From contig CP064963.1 of the NCBI GenBank assembly GCA_016699165.1, forward strand, positions 4,650,001 through 4,714,000: a stretch of 64,000 bases of DNA, in the 5' to 3' direction. Positions 56,590-64,000 of the stretch are shown here, piece by piece (the stretch's first letter is position 1; each line of letters begins with the position of its first letter). Made by a program: the position numbers and the translations under genes. This DNA comes from Candidatus Melainabacteria bacterium. GTDB taxonomy: Bacteria; Cyanobacteriota; Vampirovibrionia; Obscuribacterales; Obscuribacteraceae. The notes beneath the pieces are model-generated. The model was not told where the DNA came from and searched no databases. It was given only the letters and a program-made list of their open reading frames with translations.

Positions 56590-58014
56590 TTAGTCTTGCT
56601 CATTATAACCACTTGAATAGTTAGATAAGTTATTTATGGCACTCAACAACTCTGCTTCGTCTTGAGCTAGAACAGCTCTGAAATCTAGAATCACTCTGTC
56701 TTTGTGCACTGTCGAAATCACAGGAGTTCGCCATTGTCTAAGTCGGTTTGCTAGTTTTGATGTGCTAAAGCCACCATTGCCGGTGAGTGAAAGACCAAAA
56801 CTATCCAGTGATTGGCCAGGCAAACTTCCACCACCAAGCGTGGATGTGGTGCTTACAGGCTCGATTGAAAATGAAGATCTGATTTCTGCTGGGAGCAATT
56901 GGAGGAATTTTTCCACTCGCAATTTTAAATCTGTTACCGATTCTTGGGCCATATTGAGAGCTGGCATAGACTGGAAAGTATCCGTTTTGAGATAACTTGC
57001 AAGCACTGACTCAAGTAAGGCAATGTTCAATTTGTCCAGACGAAGCGTTCTATATATAGGATGGCTGGCAAGCTTTGCCACAAGATCTTTGCGTCCGGCA
57101 ATTATGCCTGCTTGTCCACCGCCTAATAATTTGTCGGCCGAAAATAGCACGAGGTCTGCACCTTGCTCAATACATTCTTGAACAGTAGGTTCGTGTTCAA
57201 GACCTAATTGGTCGATATTAATAAGTGAGCCAGAGCCCAGGTCATGTACAAAAGGAATATTATTTTCTTTGGCTAGAGCTGCTAATTCTTTGGGATTTGC
57301 TTCGTCTGTGAAACCAATAATTTTGAAATTAGACTGGTGACATTTGAGTAAACATGCGGTTTGGGATGATATGGCTTCAGAAAAATCATTTATTTTGGTT
57401 TTATTAGTGGTGCCAACTTCTTTAAGCTTGGCTCCAGATGCCACAATTACATCGGGTAGTCTAAAGCTTCCACCGATTTCAATCAGTTCAGATCGCGAAA
57501 CTACTACTTCTTTTCCCTGAGCCAGAGCGCATATCGCAAGCATGACTGCAGCGGCGTTATTGTTTACTACAATGGCATCTTGCGCTTTGGTCAAAATTTG
57601 AATTAATCGGCTGACATTTTTGTTGCGATTAGAGCGCTCACCTTTATTTACGTCATATTCCAGGTCGCAATAACCAGTTATTAAATGGCAAACTTGATCT
57701 GCGATTTTTTTAGCAATTGGTGCACGACCTAGATTGGTGTTCAAAATGACGCCAGTGGCATTTATTACTCGAGTCATTCGATGTTTGAAAAGTTCGCGCC
57801 ATTTGCGCTCGACCAGCTTGCTAAGCGAATCCGGGTCGCAAGAATCTATTATTTGGGTTCCCTGTCGCAATTCCTGCAAAATTTCTCTTGTCAGTTGAGT
57901 CAAAACAAGTCTGTTTGCCTTTTCATTATTTACCAGCTGCTCGATAAGGGGTTGCTTCAATATTGATTCAACTTGGGGAAGCTTGCTCAGGTCTGGTTTT
58001 TTATCGTTTTTCAT
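56590..58014 (-). CDS. selA: L-seryl-tRNA(Sec) selenium transferase
   Basis: SelA is a PLP enzyme that turns seryl-tRNA(Sec) into selenocysteinyl-tRNA(Sec) using selenophosphate. The 474-residue protein starts at ATG 58014 (KNDKKPDLSKLPQVESIL, the usual N-terminal pattern); an upstream in-frame ATG at 58083 would add a hydrophobic stretch atypical of SelA. The PLP lysine is K295 in FSADKLLGGGQ. INATGVILNTNLGRAP and FVHDLGSGSLI are also typical. Together with selD it implies selenocysteine use. selB and selC are not in the window. Confidence 0.95.
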   Translation of the reverse strand: MKNDKKPDLSKLPQVESILKQPLIEQLVNNEKANRLVLTQLTREILQELRQGTQIIDSCDPDSLSKLVERKWRELFKHRMTRVINATGVILNTNLGRAPIAKKIADQVCHLITGYCDLEYDVNKGERSNRNKNVSRLIQILTKAQDAIVVNNNAAAVMLAICALAQGKEVVVSRSELIEIGGSFRLPDVIVASGAKLKEVGTTNKTKINDFSEAISSQTACLLKCHQSNFKIIGFTDEANPKELAALAKENNIPFVHDLGSGSLINIDQLGLEHEPTVQECIEQGADLVLFSADKLLGGGQAGIIAGRKDLVAKLASHPIYRTLRLDKLNIALLESVLASYLKTDTFQSMPALNMAQESVTDLKLRVEKFLQLLPAEIRSSFSIEPVSTTSTLGGGSLPGQSLDSFGLSLTGNGGFSTSKLANRLRQWRTPVISTVHKDRVILDFRAVLAQDEAELLSAINNLSNYSSGYNEQD

Positions 58015-58130
58015 ATTCAATTTAAAAATATAATCCAAATTTATGAGAAAAGGGGTTGCAAAGAGAGAGATAAACCATAACAATTAGAATATGTAGTAAG
58101 AGAGAGGCCTCCTTCCGGGAGTGAAACAAG

Positions 58131-58385
58131 TTGAGTAAAAGTCTTCGAAATAAAACCCTCTACCAGGACAGAGAATGGCTTTACGACCGGTATGTGAAAG
58201 AAAAGCTGAGCACGGTTGAAATTGCCAAACTTTATCGCGAACAGGAAAATCGTTGGTGCGACCCAAATACTATCTCGCGCTGGTTGAAAAAGCACGGAAT
58301 CAATATGCGTTCTTTAGCTGAGGCGCAACAAAATCGGCATGCCATCCCAATTCCGGCTGGAATGAAAAAAGCTCGCATGGAATAA
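58131..58385 (+). CDS. Small helix-turn-helix protein
   Basis: An 84-residue basic protein starting on TTG with GGGAG nine bases upstream. It contains the pattern LYDRYVKEKLSTVEIAKLY followed by DPNTISRWLKKHGI, a helix-turn-helix like those found in resolvase-type or endonuclease-linked DNA-binding modules. It stands alone as a small DNA-binding protein, divergent from selA, and is followed by an intrinsic terminator. A role in regulating selA is possible only from position. Confidence 0.75.
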   Translation: MSKSLRNKTLYQDREWLYDRYVKEKLSTVEIAKLYREQENRWCDPNTISRWLKKHGINMRSLAEAQQNRHAIPIPAGMKKARME

Positions 58386-58402
58386 CAAAAGAACTGATAA
58401 CG

Positions 58403-58432
58403 AAAGCACAACCGATATCGGTTGTGTTTTTT
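58403..58432 (+). terminator. Intrinsic terminator after the HTH gene
   Basis: CACAACCGATATCGGTTGTG at 58407-58426 is a perfect 20-bp palindrome, extended by further A-T pairs, followed directly by TTTTTTG. Confidence 0.88.
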
Positions 58433-58451
58433 GTTTGCTTACAAACTATGA

Positions 58452-58688
58452 CTAAATCCCGCCAGCTCCCGCAGACGAGCCCGCGCAAGATAGCACACCG
58501 CCGCCCATTAATAGAGCCATTGTCAAATATAAAAGTACGTCTTTGCCGCCTACAAGATAAAAAAGGCAGTAGGAGCTTGTGGCAAAAGCTGGCAACCAGA
58601 ATCTAAAATCATCGCCTCGAAGGGCATGAGCAGCCAGGCACACCATCAGTGCTGCTGGAAGTCCAAAAAATACCACATCAAATAACAT
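58452..58688 (-). CDS. Possible small membrane protein
   Basis: A 78-residue ORF with about three hydrophobic segments (VVFFGLPAALMVCLAAHAL, WLPAFATSSYCLFYLV, VLLYLTMALLMGGGVLS) separated by charged turns, as in a real small membrane protein. It fills the gap between a terminator and rlmB. The ribosome binding site before ATG 58688 is weak and I recognise no family. Confidence 0.5.
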   Translation of the reverse strand: MLFDVVFFGLPAALMVCLAAHALRGDDFRFWLPAFATSSYCLFYLVGGKDVLLYLTMALLMGGGVLSCAGSSAGAGGI

Positions 58689-58777
58689 GACCAGATCATA
58701 GGCAGAGTGCTATCCTCTGTCCATGGTGATCCTCCCAGCGATCTTTCCAGCGCAAGACATGCAGGTTCTGTAATCTT

Positions 58778-59626
58778 ATGGACAATAACGAAGAGCAAGA
58801 GCAAATTAATGAGCTTATTTGCGGTCGCAATACAGTTCTTGCCTATCTTAAGCAATTAGACGAGCGCAGCCAAAATGGACCGAATAATCAGGGTCCGGAG
58901 CTCGCCTCGGTTAATCGTATTTATATGGAGATGCAGCAAGCGAAGGACGACCCTCGTTTGCACCAGATCAAGACGCTGGCTAAAAAGGAAGGTATCGTCA
59001 TTATGGACGTGCCACGCTTCAAGCTCGAATCGATGGTCGGGCGCGAGACCAGGCACCAAGGTGTCGTGGCAAGCCTGAGTCCAGCCAAGCTCAAAACTCA
59101 TTCCGACTTAATTGACATGATAAAAAACATGGAAGGCAACGCCATGATTGTTGCCTGTGACGGAATTGAAGACCCGCGCAATCTTGGTGCCATAGTGAGA
59201 GCGGCTGAAGCGATTGGCGCTTGTGGAGTGGTAGTTCCAGACAGACGCAATGTGCAAGTTACTCAAACAGTAGCCAAGGTGAGTGCTGGTGCGCTTGCTT
59301 ATATTCCAGTTTTTCAAGTGACAAATCTGGTGCGCACTTTACAGAGTTTAAAAGAAGGTGGGTTCTGGGTTATTGGACTGGCACCAGAAGCAAAAGATCC
59401 TATATATAAGGTAGATTTAAACGGCAAAATTGTTTTATTAATAGGCAGCGAAGGCAAAGGAATGAGACGTTTAGTTGAAGAAACTTGTGACGTTCTAGTC
59501 AATATTCCAATGCTTGGCAAGACTGAGTCTCTGAACGCTTCTGTGGCATGCGGAATTGCCCTTTATGAAATTGCGCGTCAACAGACACTTGCTAAGACCC
59601 TTGCCAAATCTGATAAACAGACGTAA
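58778..59626 (+). CDS. rlmB: 23S rRNA 2'-O-ribose methyltransferase, TrmH/RlmB type
   Basis: A 282-residue SPOUT methyltransferase with an N-terminal substrate-binding domain (LICGRNTVLAYLKQLDERSQ). The knotted SAM-binding motifs are EDPRNLGAIVRAAEAIGACG, LLIGSEGKGMRRLVEETCD and IPMLGKTESLNASVACGIAL. RlmB methylates G2251 of 23S rRNA in E. coli; the exact site here is inferred. It is followed 70 bases later by the tRNA-tuf cluster. Confidence 0.92.
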   Translation: MDNNEEQEQINELICGRNTVLAYLKQLDERSQNGPNNQGPELASVNRIYMEMQQAKDDPRLHQIKTLAKKEGIVIMDVPRFKLESMVGRETRHQGVVASLSPAKLKTHSDLIDMIKNMEGNAMIVACDGIEDPRNLGAIVRAAEAIGACGVVVPDRRNVQVTQTVAKVSAGALAYIPVFQVTNLVRTLQSLKEGGFWVIGLAPEAKDPIYKVDLNGKIVLLIGSEGKGMRRLVEETCDVLVNIPMLGKTESLNASVACGIALYEIARQQTLAKTLAKSDKQT

Positions 59627-59656
59627 AGCTAGATTTTGGCGAAGCGCTTGTAAAAA

Positions 59657-59685
59657 TTGACTTTGTTTATATATATAAGTAGAAT
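59657..59685 (+). promoter_or_regulatory. Promoter of the tRNA-tuf cluster
   Basis: TTGACT at 59657-59662, a 17-base spacer rich in TA, and TAGAAT at 59680-59685. The start would be near 59692, seven bases before the first tRNA. Confidence 0.85.
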
Positions 59686-59698
59686 TCATTTTCCTTAT

Positions 59699-59770
59699 GC
59701 CGGTATAGCTCAACGGTAGAGCAACGGTTTTGTAAACCGTAGGTTGCGGGTTCGAATCCCATTACCGGCT
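59699..59770 (+). tRNA. tRNA-Thr (TGT)
   Basis: A 72-nt tRNA. The acceptor GCCGGTA pairs with TACCGGC. The anticodon loop TTTGTAA sits in the stem ACGGT/ACCGT and gives TGT. The T-loop is TTCGAAT. CCA is not encoded. Confidence 0.95.
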
Positions 59771-59774
59771 TTGG

Positions 59775-59857
59775 GGGCAGGTGTCCGAGTGGTTAAAGGA
59801 GACGGGCTGTAAACTCGTTGGCTTACGCCTACACTGGTTCAAATCCAGTCCTGCCCA
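59775..59857 (+). tRNA. tRNA-Tyr (GTA)
   Basis: An 83-nt class II tRNA with the long variable arm typical of bacterial tRNA-Tyr. The acceptor GGGCAGG pairs with CCTGCCC, discriminator A. The anticodon loop CTGTAAA gives GTA. It begins four bases after the preceding tRNA. Confidence 0.95.
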
Positions 59858-59973
59858 TTTTTAAAAAAACAAGCAAAACAACAGTCTGTGGAGGGGAAAA
59901 CGTACAATTACTTAAAAATTTGCTACTGAGCCAAATAGACATACTAATATTTATGCGGCAGCGATGGGTTCAC

Positions 59974-60048
59974 GCCCATGTAGCACAGTGGTAGTGCACC
60001 CCCTTGGTAAGGGGGAGGTCACGAGTTCGAACCTCGTCATGGGCTCCA
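59974..60048 (+). tRNA. tRNA-Thr (GGT)
   Basis: A 75-nt tRNA including an encoded CCA. The acceptor GCCCATG pairs with CATGGGC. The anticodon loop TTGGTAA in a CCCCC/GGGGG stem gives GGT. It lies 78 bases before tuf. Confidence 0.95.
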
Positions 60049-60126
60049 TAAATTATCTAGAGCAGACCAAAAGTAATTGAACATTGACCTTTTATAGGCA
60101 TCTGTAGTTAAGGAGAATCGTAAGAG

Positions 60127-61311
60127 ATGGCCCGCGAGAAATACAACAGGAATAAGCCCAACGTCAACGTTGGCACTATTGGTCACGTTGACCATGGTAA
60201 AACAACCCTGACCGCAGCAATTACAAAAGTGTTGTCTGAGAAGGGTGGAGCTAAATACAAGAAATACGACGAAATCGATGCCGCTCCAGAAGAGAAGGCT
60301 CGTGGTATCACAATCAATACCGCTCACGTCGAATATCAAACAGATACACGTCACTATAGCCACGTAGACTGCCCAGGTCACGCTGACTACATCAAAAACA
60401 TGATCACAGGCGCCGCCCAAATGGACGGAGCTATTTTGGTTATTTCAGCTAACGATGGACCTATGCCCCAGACTCGCGAGCACATCTTGCTTGCTCGTCA
60501 GGTAGGCGTTCCACACATCGTCGTGTTCATGAACAAATGCGACATGGTTGATGATCCAGAACTTCTCGACTTGGTCGAAATCGAAGCTAGAGAATTGCTC
60601 ACCAAATTCGAATTCCCAGGCGACGATATTCCTTTCATTCGCGGATCCGCTCTTAAAGCCCTTGAAGGCGATAAAGCATACGAAGAAAAAATCCATGAAC
60701 TAACTAAAGCTGTTGATTCATACATTCCAACACCAGAGCGTGAAATCGACAAACCGTTCTTGCTGGCTGTTGAAGACGTGTTCTCCATCACCGGCCGCGG
60801 TACCGTAGCTACAGGAAGAATTGAGCGCGGTCAATGCAAAGTTGGTGATGAAGTCGAAATCATCGGTCTAGTTGATACCAAGAAAACAACCGTAACCGGT
60901 GTTGAAATGTATCAAAAAACTCTTGATGAAGGTATCGCAGGCGACAACGTAGGCGTACTTCTTCGTGGTGTCGACAAAACAATGATTCAACGTGGTCAGG
61001 TTATTGCCAAACCAGGTTCAATCAAACCACACACCAAATTCAAAGCTGAAGTTTATGTCTTGAGCAAAGAAGAAGGTGGTCGTCACACCCCATTCTTCCC
61101 TGGTTACAGACCTCAGTTCTACATCAGAACAACTGACGTGACCGGATCCATCGAATTGCCAGAAGGCGTTGAGATGGTCATGCCCGGCGACAACGTGTCT
61201 ATGAAAGTTGAACTTATTCAACCAGTAGCCGTTGAGCAAGGTATGAGATTCGCTATCCGCGAAGGCGGCAGAACCGTCGGAGCCGGAGTTGTGTCGGACA
61301 TTCTTACATAA
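60127..61311 (+). CDS. tuf: Translation elongation factor Tu
   Basis: A 394-residue EF-Tu, which delivers aminoacyl-tRNA to the ribosome as a GTPase. It shows GHVDHGKTTL, DCPGHADY, NKCDMVDD, and the domain 2 and 3 sequences ending TVGAGVVSDIL. AAGGAG lies 11 bases before the ATG. It is preceded by a tRNA-Thr, as in many bacteria, and followed by a strong terminator that separates it from the ribosomal operon. Confidence 0.99.
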   Translation: MAREKYNRNKPNVNVGTIGHVDHGKTTLTAAITKVLSEKGGAKYKKYDEIDAAPEEKARGITINTAHVEYQTDTRHYSHVDCPGHADYIKNMITGAAQMDGAILVISANDGPMPQTREHILLARQVGVPHIVVFMNKCDMVDDPELLDLVEIEARELLTKFEFPGDDIPFIRGSALKALEGDKAYEEKIHELTKAVDSYIPTPEREIDKPFLLAVEDVFSITGRGTVATGRIERGQCKVGDEVEIIGLVDTKKTTVTGVEMYQKTLDEGIAGDNVGVLLRGVDKTMIQRGQVIAKPGSIKPHTKFKAEVYVLSKEEGGRHTPFFPGYRPQFYIRTTDVTGSIELPEGVEMVMPGDNVSMKVELIQPVAVEQGMRFAIREGGRTVGAGVVSDILT

Positions 61312-61343
61312 GAACTGATACAAAAAACGAAACGATGAATCTA

Positions 61344-61375
61344 AAACAGGCATCAGCGATGGTGCCTGTTTTTTA
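61344..61375 (+). terminator. Intrinsic terminator after tuf
   Basis: AAACAGGCA pairs with TGCCTGTTT across a ten-base loop, followed by a T-run (61369-61374). Confidence 0.92.
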
Positions 61376-61892
61376 TTGCCGTTTTAAAAATAAGGTCTTC
61401 TTCCTGTACACCTTAGATCTGACCTTTTAAAATTTGAGAGGGTCGAAAAAATCTAGGTGCTGGCCATAAGCAAAACTTGCCGAAATACTTATGCTCAACT
61501 TTTTTGCAAAAAAGATCTGTTGAGATCTTCAACAGAAATTGAACTGAATATTTCTCTTGAAAACCGCTATATCTTCTTGATATGTACTGAATGCTTTACA
61601 TAAATGTATGAAGCAATAAGCCATGGATGTCCTTGGCAAGTGGCGTAAATAGCCGGTTTTAGAGAGGATCGCCCGAAATCCAGTAAATTCAATTGTTTAA
61701 TGAAGATAAAATTTAGAATCGAAAAGCTATTCTTATAGATAGAATTGTTCTTTCGTCGCCAGAAACGGCAGTCCTGTGAGGACTTCAAGTATAAGACGGC
61801 GTTAATTTTTGCTTGGACCGGGCTTGTCCCGATAAAACGAGCATTGGTGTCAAAACCAGCAATCCACATATATGTAGATGGAGAAACGAAAC
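61376..61892 (+). other. Intergenic/leader region of the S10 operon
   Basis: About 515 bases without an ORF. It contains several hairpins: TCTGTTGA/TCAACAGA at 61516-61536 with a five-base loop, GTCC/GGAC at about 61771-61783, and CGGG/CCCG at about 61820-61832. In E. coli the S10 leader is the site where L4 represses the operon; such a role here is inferred from position only. No clean promoter stood out. Confidence 0.5.
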
Positions 61893-62246
61893 ATGGCGCG
61901 TGCGAAGGCACAAAAGACCGAGACTAATGGAAACGCTTCAAAAGTGCAGCGCATCCGCATCCGTCTCAAATCTTACGATCATAAATTGCTCGACAAATCT
62001 TCGGATCAAATCGTGGATACAGCCCGTCGTACCGGCGCCACAATTTGCGGTCCTATTCCTTTGCCGACTCGCAAGAAAATCTATTGCGTGTTGCGCTCAC
62101 CCCACGTGGACAAGAAATCCAGAGAGCATTTCGAAATTCGCGTACATAAAAGATTGATCGACATAAATGACCCCACCCCCACCACGGCTGATGCGCTTAT
62201 GCGTCTTGATTTGCCTGCTGGTGTAGACATCGAAGTGAAACTCTAA
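61893..62246 (+). CDS. rpsJ: Ribosomal protein S10
   Basis: A 117-residue uS10, a 30S protein that also takes part in antitermination with NusB. The core is standard (IRIRLKSYDHKLLDKSSDQI, GPIPLPTRK, HKRLIDINDPTP). I start at ATG 61893, with GGAG nine bases before. An ATG at 61878 would add five residues. The N-terminus is about 14 residues longer than in E. coli (103 residues) and is lysine/asparagine-rich. It is the first gene of the S10 operon. Confidence 0.97.
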   Translation: MARAKAQKTETNGNASKVQRIRIRLKSYDHKLLDKSSDQIVDTARRTGATICGPIPLPTRKKIYCVLRSPHVDKKSREHFEIRVHKRLIDINDPTPTTADALMRLDLPAGVDIEVKL

Positions 62247-62259
62247 AGAGAGGCAAGTG

Positions 62260-62898
62260 ATGAAATTAAGTCTGTTAGGCAAAAAGATAGGAATGACTCA
62301 GGTCTATGACAAGACCGGTCTTGCTTTGCCTGTAACCATCGTTCAATTGGGCGACAACATAGTGACAGCTAAATTGAGCAAAGAAAACAATGGCTATACA
62401 GCTATTCAAGTTGGCGGTTTCAAAACCATCGAGAAGAAACTGAACAAGCCAGAAATGGGCGCCTTGAAGAAAAATTCAGTGCCTGCAGTTAAACCTCTTA
62501 AAGAGTTTCGAGTAGACAATCCAGATGAGTTCACCATCGGTGATGCCATCAAACCAGAAAGCCTTTTCAAAGAAGACATGCTAGTTGATGTGCGCGGAAG
62601 CTCAATTGGTAAAGGTATGCAAGGTACTATTAAACGTTGGAATGCCGGTCGCGGACCTATGGCTCACGGTTCTAAATTCCACCGCTCAATGGGATCTATT
62701 GGTGCTGGTACCACACCAGGTCGCGTATACCGCGGAACCCACATGCCAGGCAAAATGGGCAACAGAAATGTCTGCCAACGCCATCTCAAAGTTGTAAAAG
62801 TTGATTCAGAAAAAGGTCTCCTATACGTGAAGGGTGCAGTACCCGGCGTTGAAGGGGGTCTTCTTGTTATCACACCCTCCAGCACAAAGTGGAACTAG
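62260..62898 (+). CDS. rplC: Ribosomal protein L3
   Basis: A 212-residue uL3 with the usual N-terminus LLGKKIGMTQVYDKTGLALP and the conserved loop region HRSMGSIGAGTTPGRVYRGT. The ATG at 62260 follows GAGAGG by seven bases; an adjacent in-frame GTG at 62257 is the alternative start. It lies 13 bases after rpsJ, in the standard S10 operon order. Confidence 0.98.
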   Translation: MKLSLLGKKIGMTQVYDKTGLALPVTIVQLGDNIVTAKLSKENNGYTAIQVGGFKTIEKKLNKPEMGALKKNSVPAVKPLKEFRVDNPDEFTIGDAIKPESLFKEDMLVDVRGSSIGKGMQGTIKRWNAGRGPMAHGSKFHRSMGSIGAGTTPGRVYRGTHMPGKMGNRNVCQRHLKVVKVDSEKGLLYVKGAVPGVEGGLLVITPSSTKWN

Positions 62899-62944
62899 TA
62901 CCTATTTAAGTAGACCGTAAGTCAAAAGCAGAAGAGATAAAACA

Positions 62945-63912
62945 ATGACATCCACCCAAGTATTAGACCTCAAAGGAAAAAAAGTAGGCGACGTCCAATT
63001 GAAAAATTCGGCGTTCACCTCTGCACAGAACGAACATCATAAAGATGCCGCTCTGCACACAATGCACCTTTCAGTCGTTAGAGAACTGGCTAACGCTAGA
63101 TCCGGCAGCGCCAACAGCAAAACACGTGCTGAAGTACGTGGTGGTGGTCGCAAGCCATGGCGTCAAAAAGGTACTGGTAAAGCCCGCGTAGGCTCTATCC
63201 GCTCACCTTTGTGGAACGGTGGTGGTGTCACTTTTGGACCTAAGCCAAGAGACTATTCCAAAGACATGCCACAAAAAATGCGTGTGGCAGCACTGCGTGA
63301 AGCAGTTGGTTATTGTTTCGATAAACTAGTCGTAGTCAATGGTTTTGAAGATTTTGCTAACAGCAAAGAAACCAAAGGCTATACCAAACGTTTCAACCAA
63401 ATTTTGAAAGACTTGCAATTGGAAGGCAAAAAAGTAGTTCTCGCTCTCGATTTCGACGGCGAAAAACTGGCTGAGCAATCGCAAAAACTCAGATGGCTAG
63501 CCGCAATATTGCAAAGCTCAAAGTGGTACGTTTGGGTAACTTGAGCGTAAAGGATCTTCTCAATGCAGAAGCAATCATCCTTACCCAAGGTAGTTTGGAA
63601 AAATTGAACGAAAGATTGGCACCAAGCAAAGCTCAACAAGAGCGCGTTGCTGCTAAGACCGGTGAGAAAAAATCTGGCAAAGCCAGAAAAGCAAAAGTTC
63701 AACCTAAAAAAGCTGCTCCTTCTAAAAAAGAAAAATCAGCCAAGGCTCCTAAAGCCAAAATAGAGAAAGAAAAATCGGCCAAGAAAGCCGAAGCTCCACA
63801 AGCCAAAAAAGAAAAAGCGACTGAAGCTAAGAAACCAGCTAAAGAAGCCAAAGCCGAAACCAAAAAAGACGGCGAGAAAAAAGAAAGCAAAGCCAAAAAA
63901 TCGGACAAATAA
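62945..63912 (+). CDS. rplD: Ribosomal protein L4 with lysine/alanine-rich tail, frameshifted
   Basis: uL4, 322 residues if one base is restored. The first frame (from 62945) has the conserved RGGGRKPWRQKGTGKARVGS and runs to QLEGKKVVLALDFDG. The second frame carries ASRNIAKLKVVRLGNLSVKD and SLEKLNERL, the normal L4 end. Adding one A to the AAAAA run at 63483-63487 joins them as QKTQMASRNIAKL. As L4 is essential, this is almost certainly a sequence error. After the usual end there is an extra tail of about 85 residues made of lysine, alanine and glutamate, which is not standard for bacterial L4. Confidence 0.93.
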
Positions 63913-63918
63913 AGAGCC

Positions 63919-64000
63919 ATGAATAAAAGAAATTCTCAAATTATCAAAAGACCTATCCTGACCGAGAAATCGGCTCAGATGGCTGCAGTCGGTACATACA
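63919..64000 (+). CDS. rplW: Ribosomal protein L23, start only
   Basis: The first 27 codons of uL23, cut by the window end. It reads KRNSQIIKRPILTEKSAQMA; the IIKRPILTEKS pattern is the family's N-terminal signature. It begins six bases after the rplD stop, in the expected S10 operon position. Confidence 0.93.
   Translation, partial: MNKRNSQIIKRPILTEKSAQMAAVGTY

Noticed and set aside
1..64000. CRISPR array, insertion sequence or rRNA genes
   Set aside because: No regularly spaced direct repeats, no terminal inverted repeats with a transposase, and no rRNA-like sequence were seen.

Overview
The window reads as chromosomal DNA of a Gram-negative, AT-leaning bacterium. It has an LptD-like outer-membrane protein with an OstA-type domain, a heptosyltransferase, TonB-free FeoB iron uptake, a low-affinity phosphate transporter, two universal stress proteins and several very large LysM proteins without signal peptides. 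From memory, this mix best fits the non-photosynthetic cyanobacterial relatives (Vampirovibrionia/Melainabacteria, Obscuribacterales-like). That placement is inference; no search was run.

Layout. 1-2.5 kb: a ribbon-helix-helix regulator and the selenium genes selD-yedF. 2.5-5.2 kb (minus): an operon of Fe-alcohol dehydrogenase, SCP2-domain protein and PfkB sugar kinase. 5.4-8.9 kb: LptD-like protein, ROK kinase and a small protein. 8.9-14.9 kb (minus): a secreted TldD/TldE-like peptidase pair, a PDZ protein and a DUF4139 protein. 15-17 kb: small envelope and secreted proteins. 17-18.7 kb: a hipBA toxin-antitoxin module behind three operator-like palindromes. 18.9-24 kb: tRNA-His, feoB and an M16 peptidase. 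24.4-31.6 kb: a LysM membrane protein, dinG-type helicase, stress proteins, PiT transporter, hypothetical proteins and a heptosyltransferase.

31.7-56.2 kb is the unusual part. Two paralogous LysM proteins (about 1,227 and 3,539 residues) share a C-terminal cassette of coiled coil, LysM, LysM, zinc ribbon and a terminal domain. They converge on a minus-strand operon encoding a membrane-anchored VirD4/TraD-like ATPase, a HerA/VirB4-like ATPase and a small protein. A coiled-coil protein is divergent from that operon. This is the best candidate for an undescribed system, possibly a type IV secretion-like or DNA/protein translocation machine with giant cell-wall-binding substrates or partners; the function is inferred.

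56.2-64 kb: selA, a small helix-turn-helix protein, rlmB, then tRNA-Thr, tRNA-Tyr, tRNA-Thr, tuf and the start of the S10 ribosomal operon (rpsJ, rplC, rplD, rplW).

Four genes (dinG, the heptosyltransferase, the first LysM giant and rplD) are interrupted by small indels, three of them repaired by one base in or next to a homopolymer. Because rplD is essential, I read most of these as sequence errors rather than real pseudogenes. Two further genes appear to start on ATA and ATT, which may have the same cause or may be genuine rare starts.
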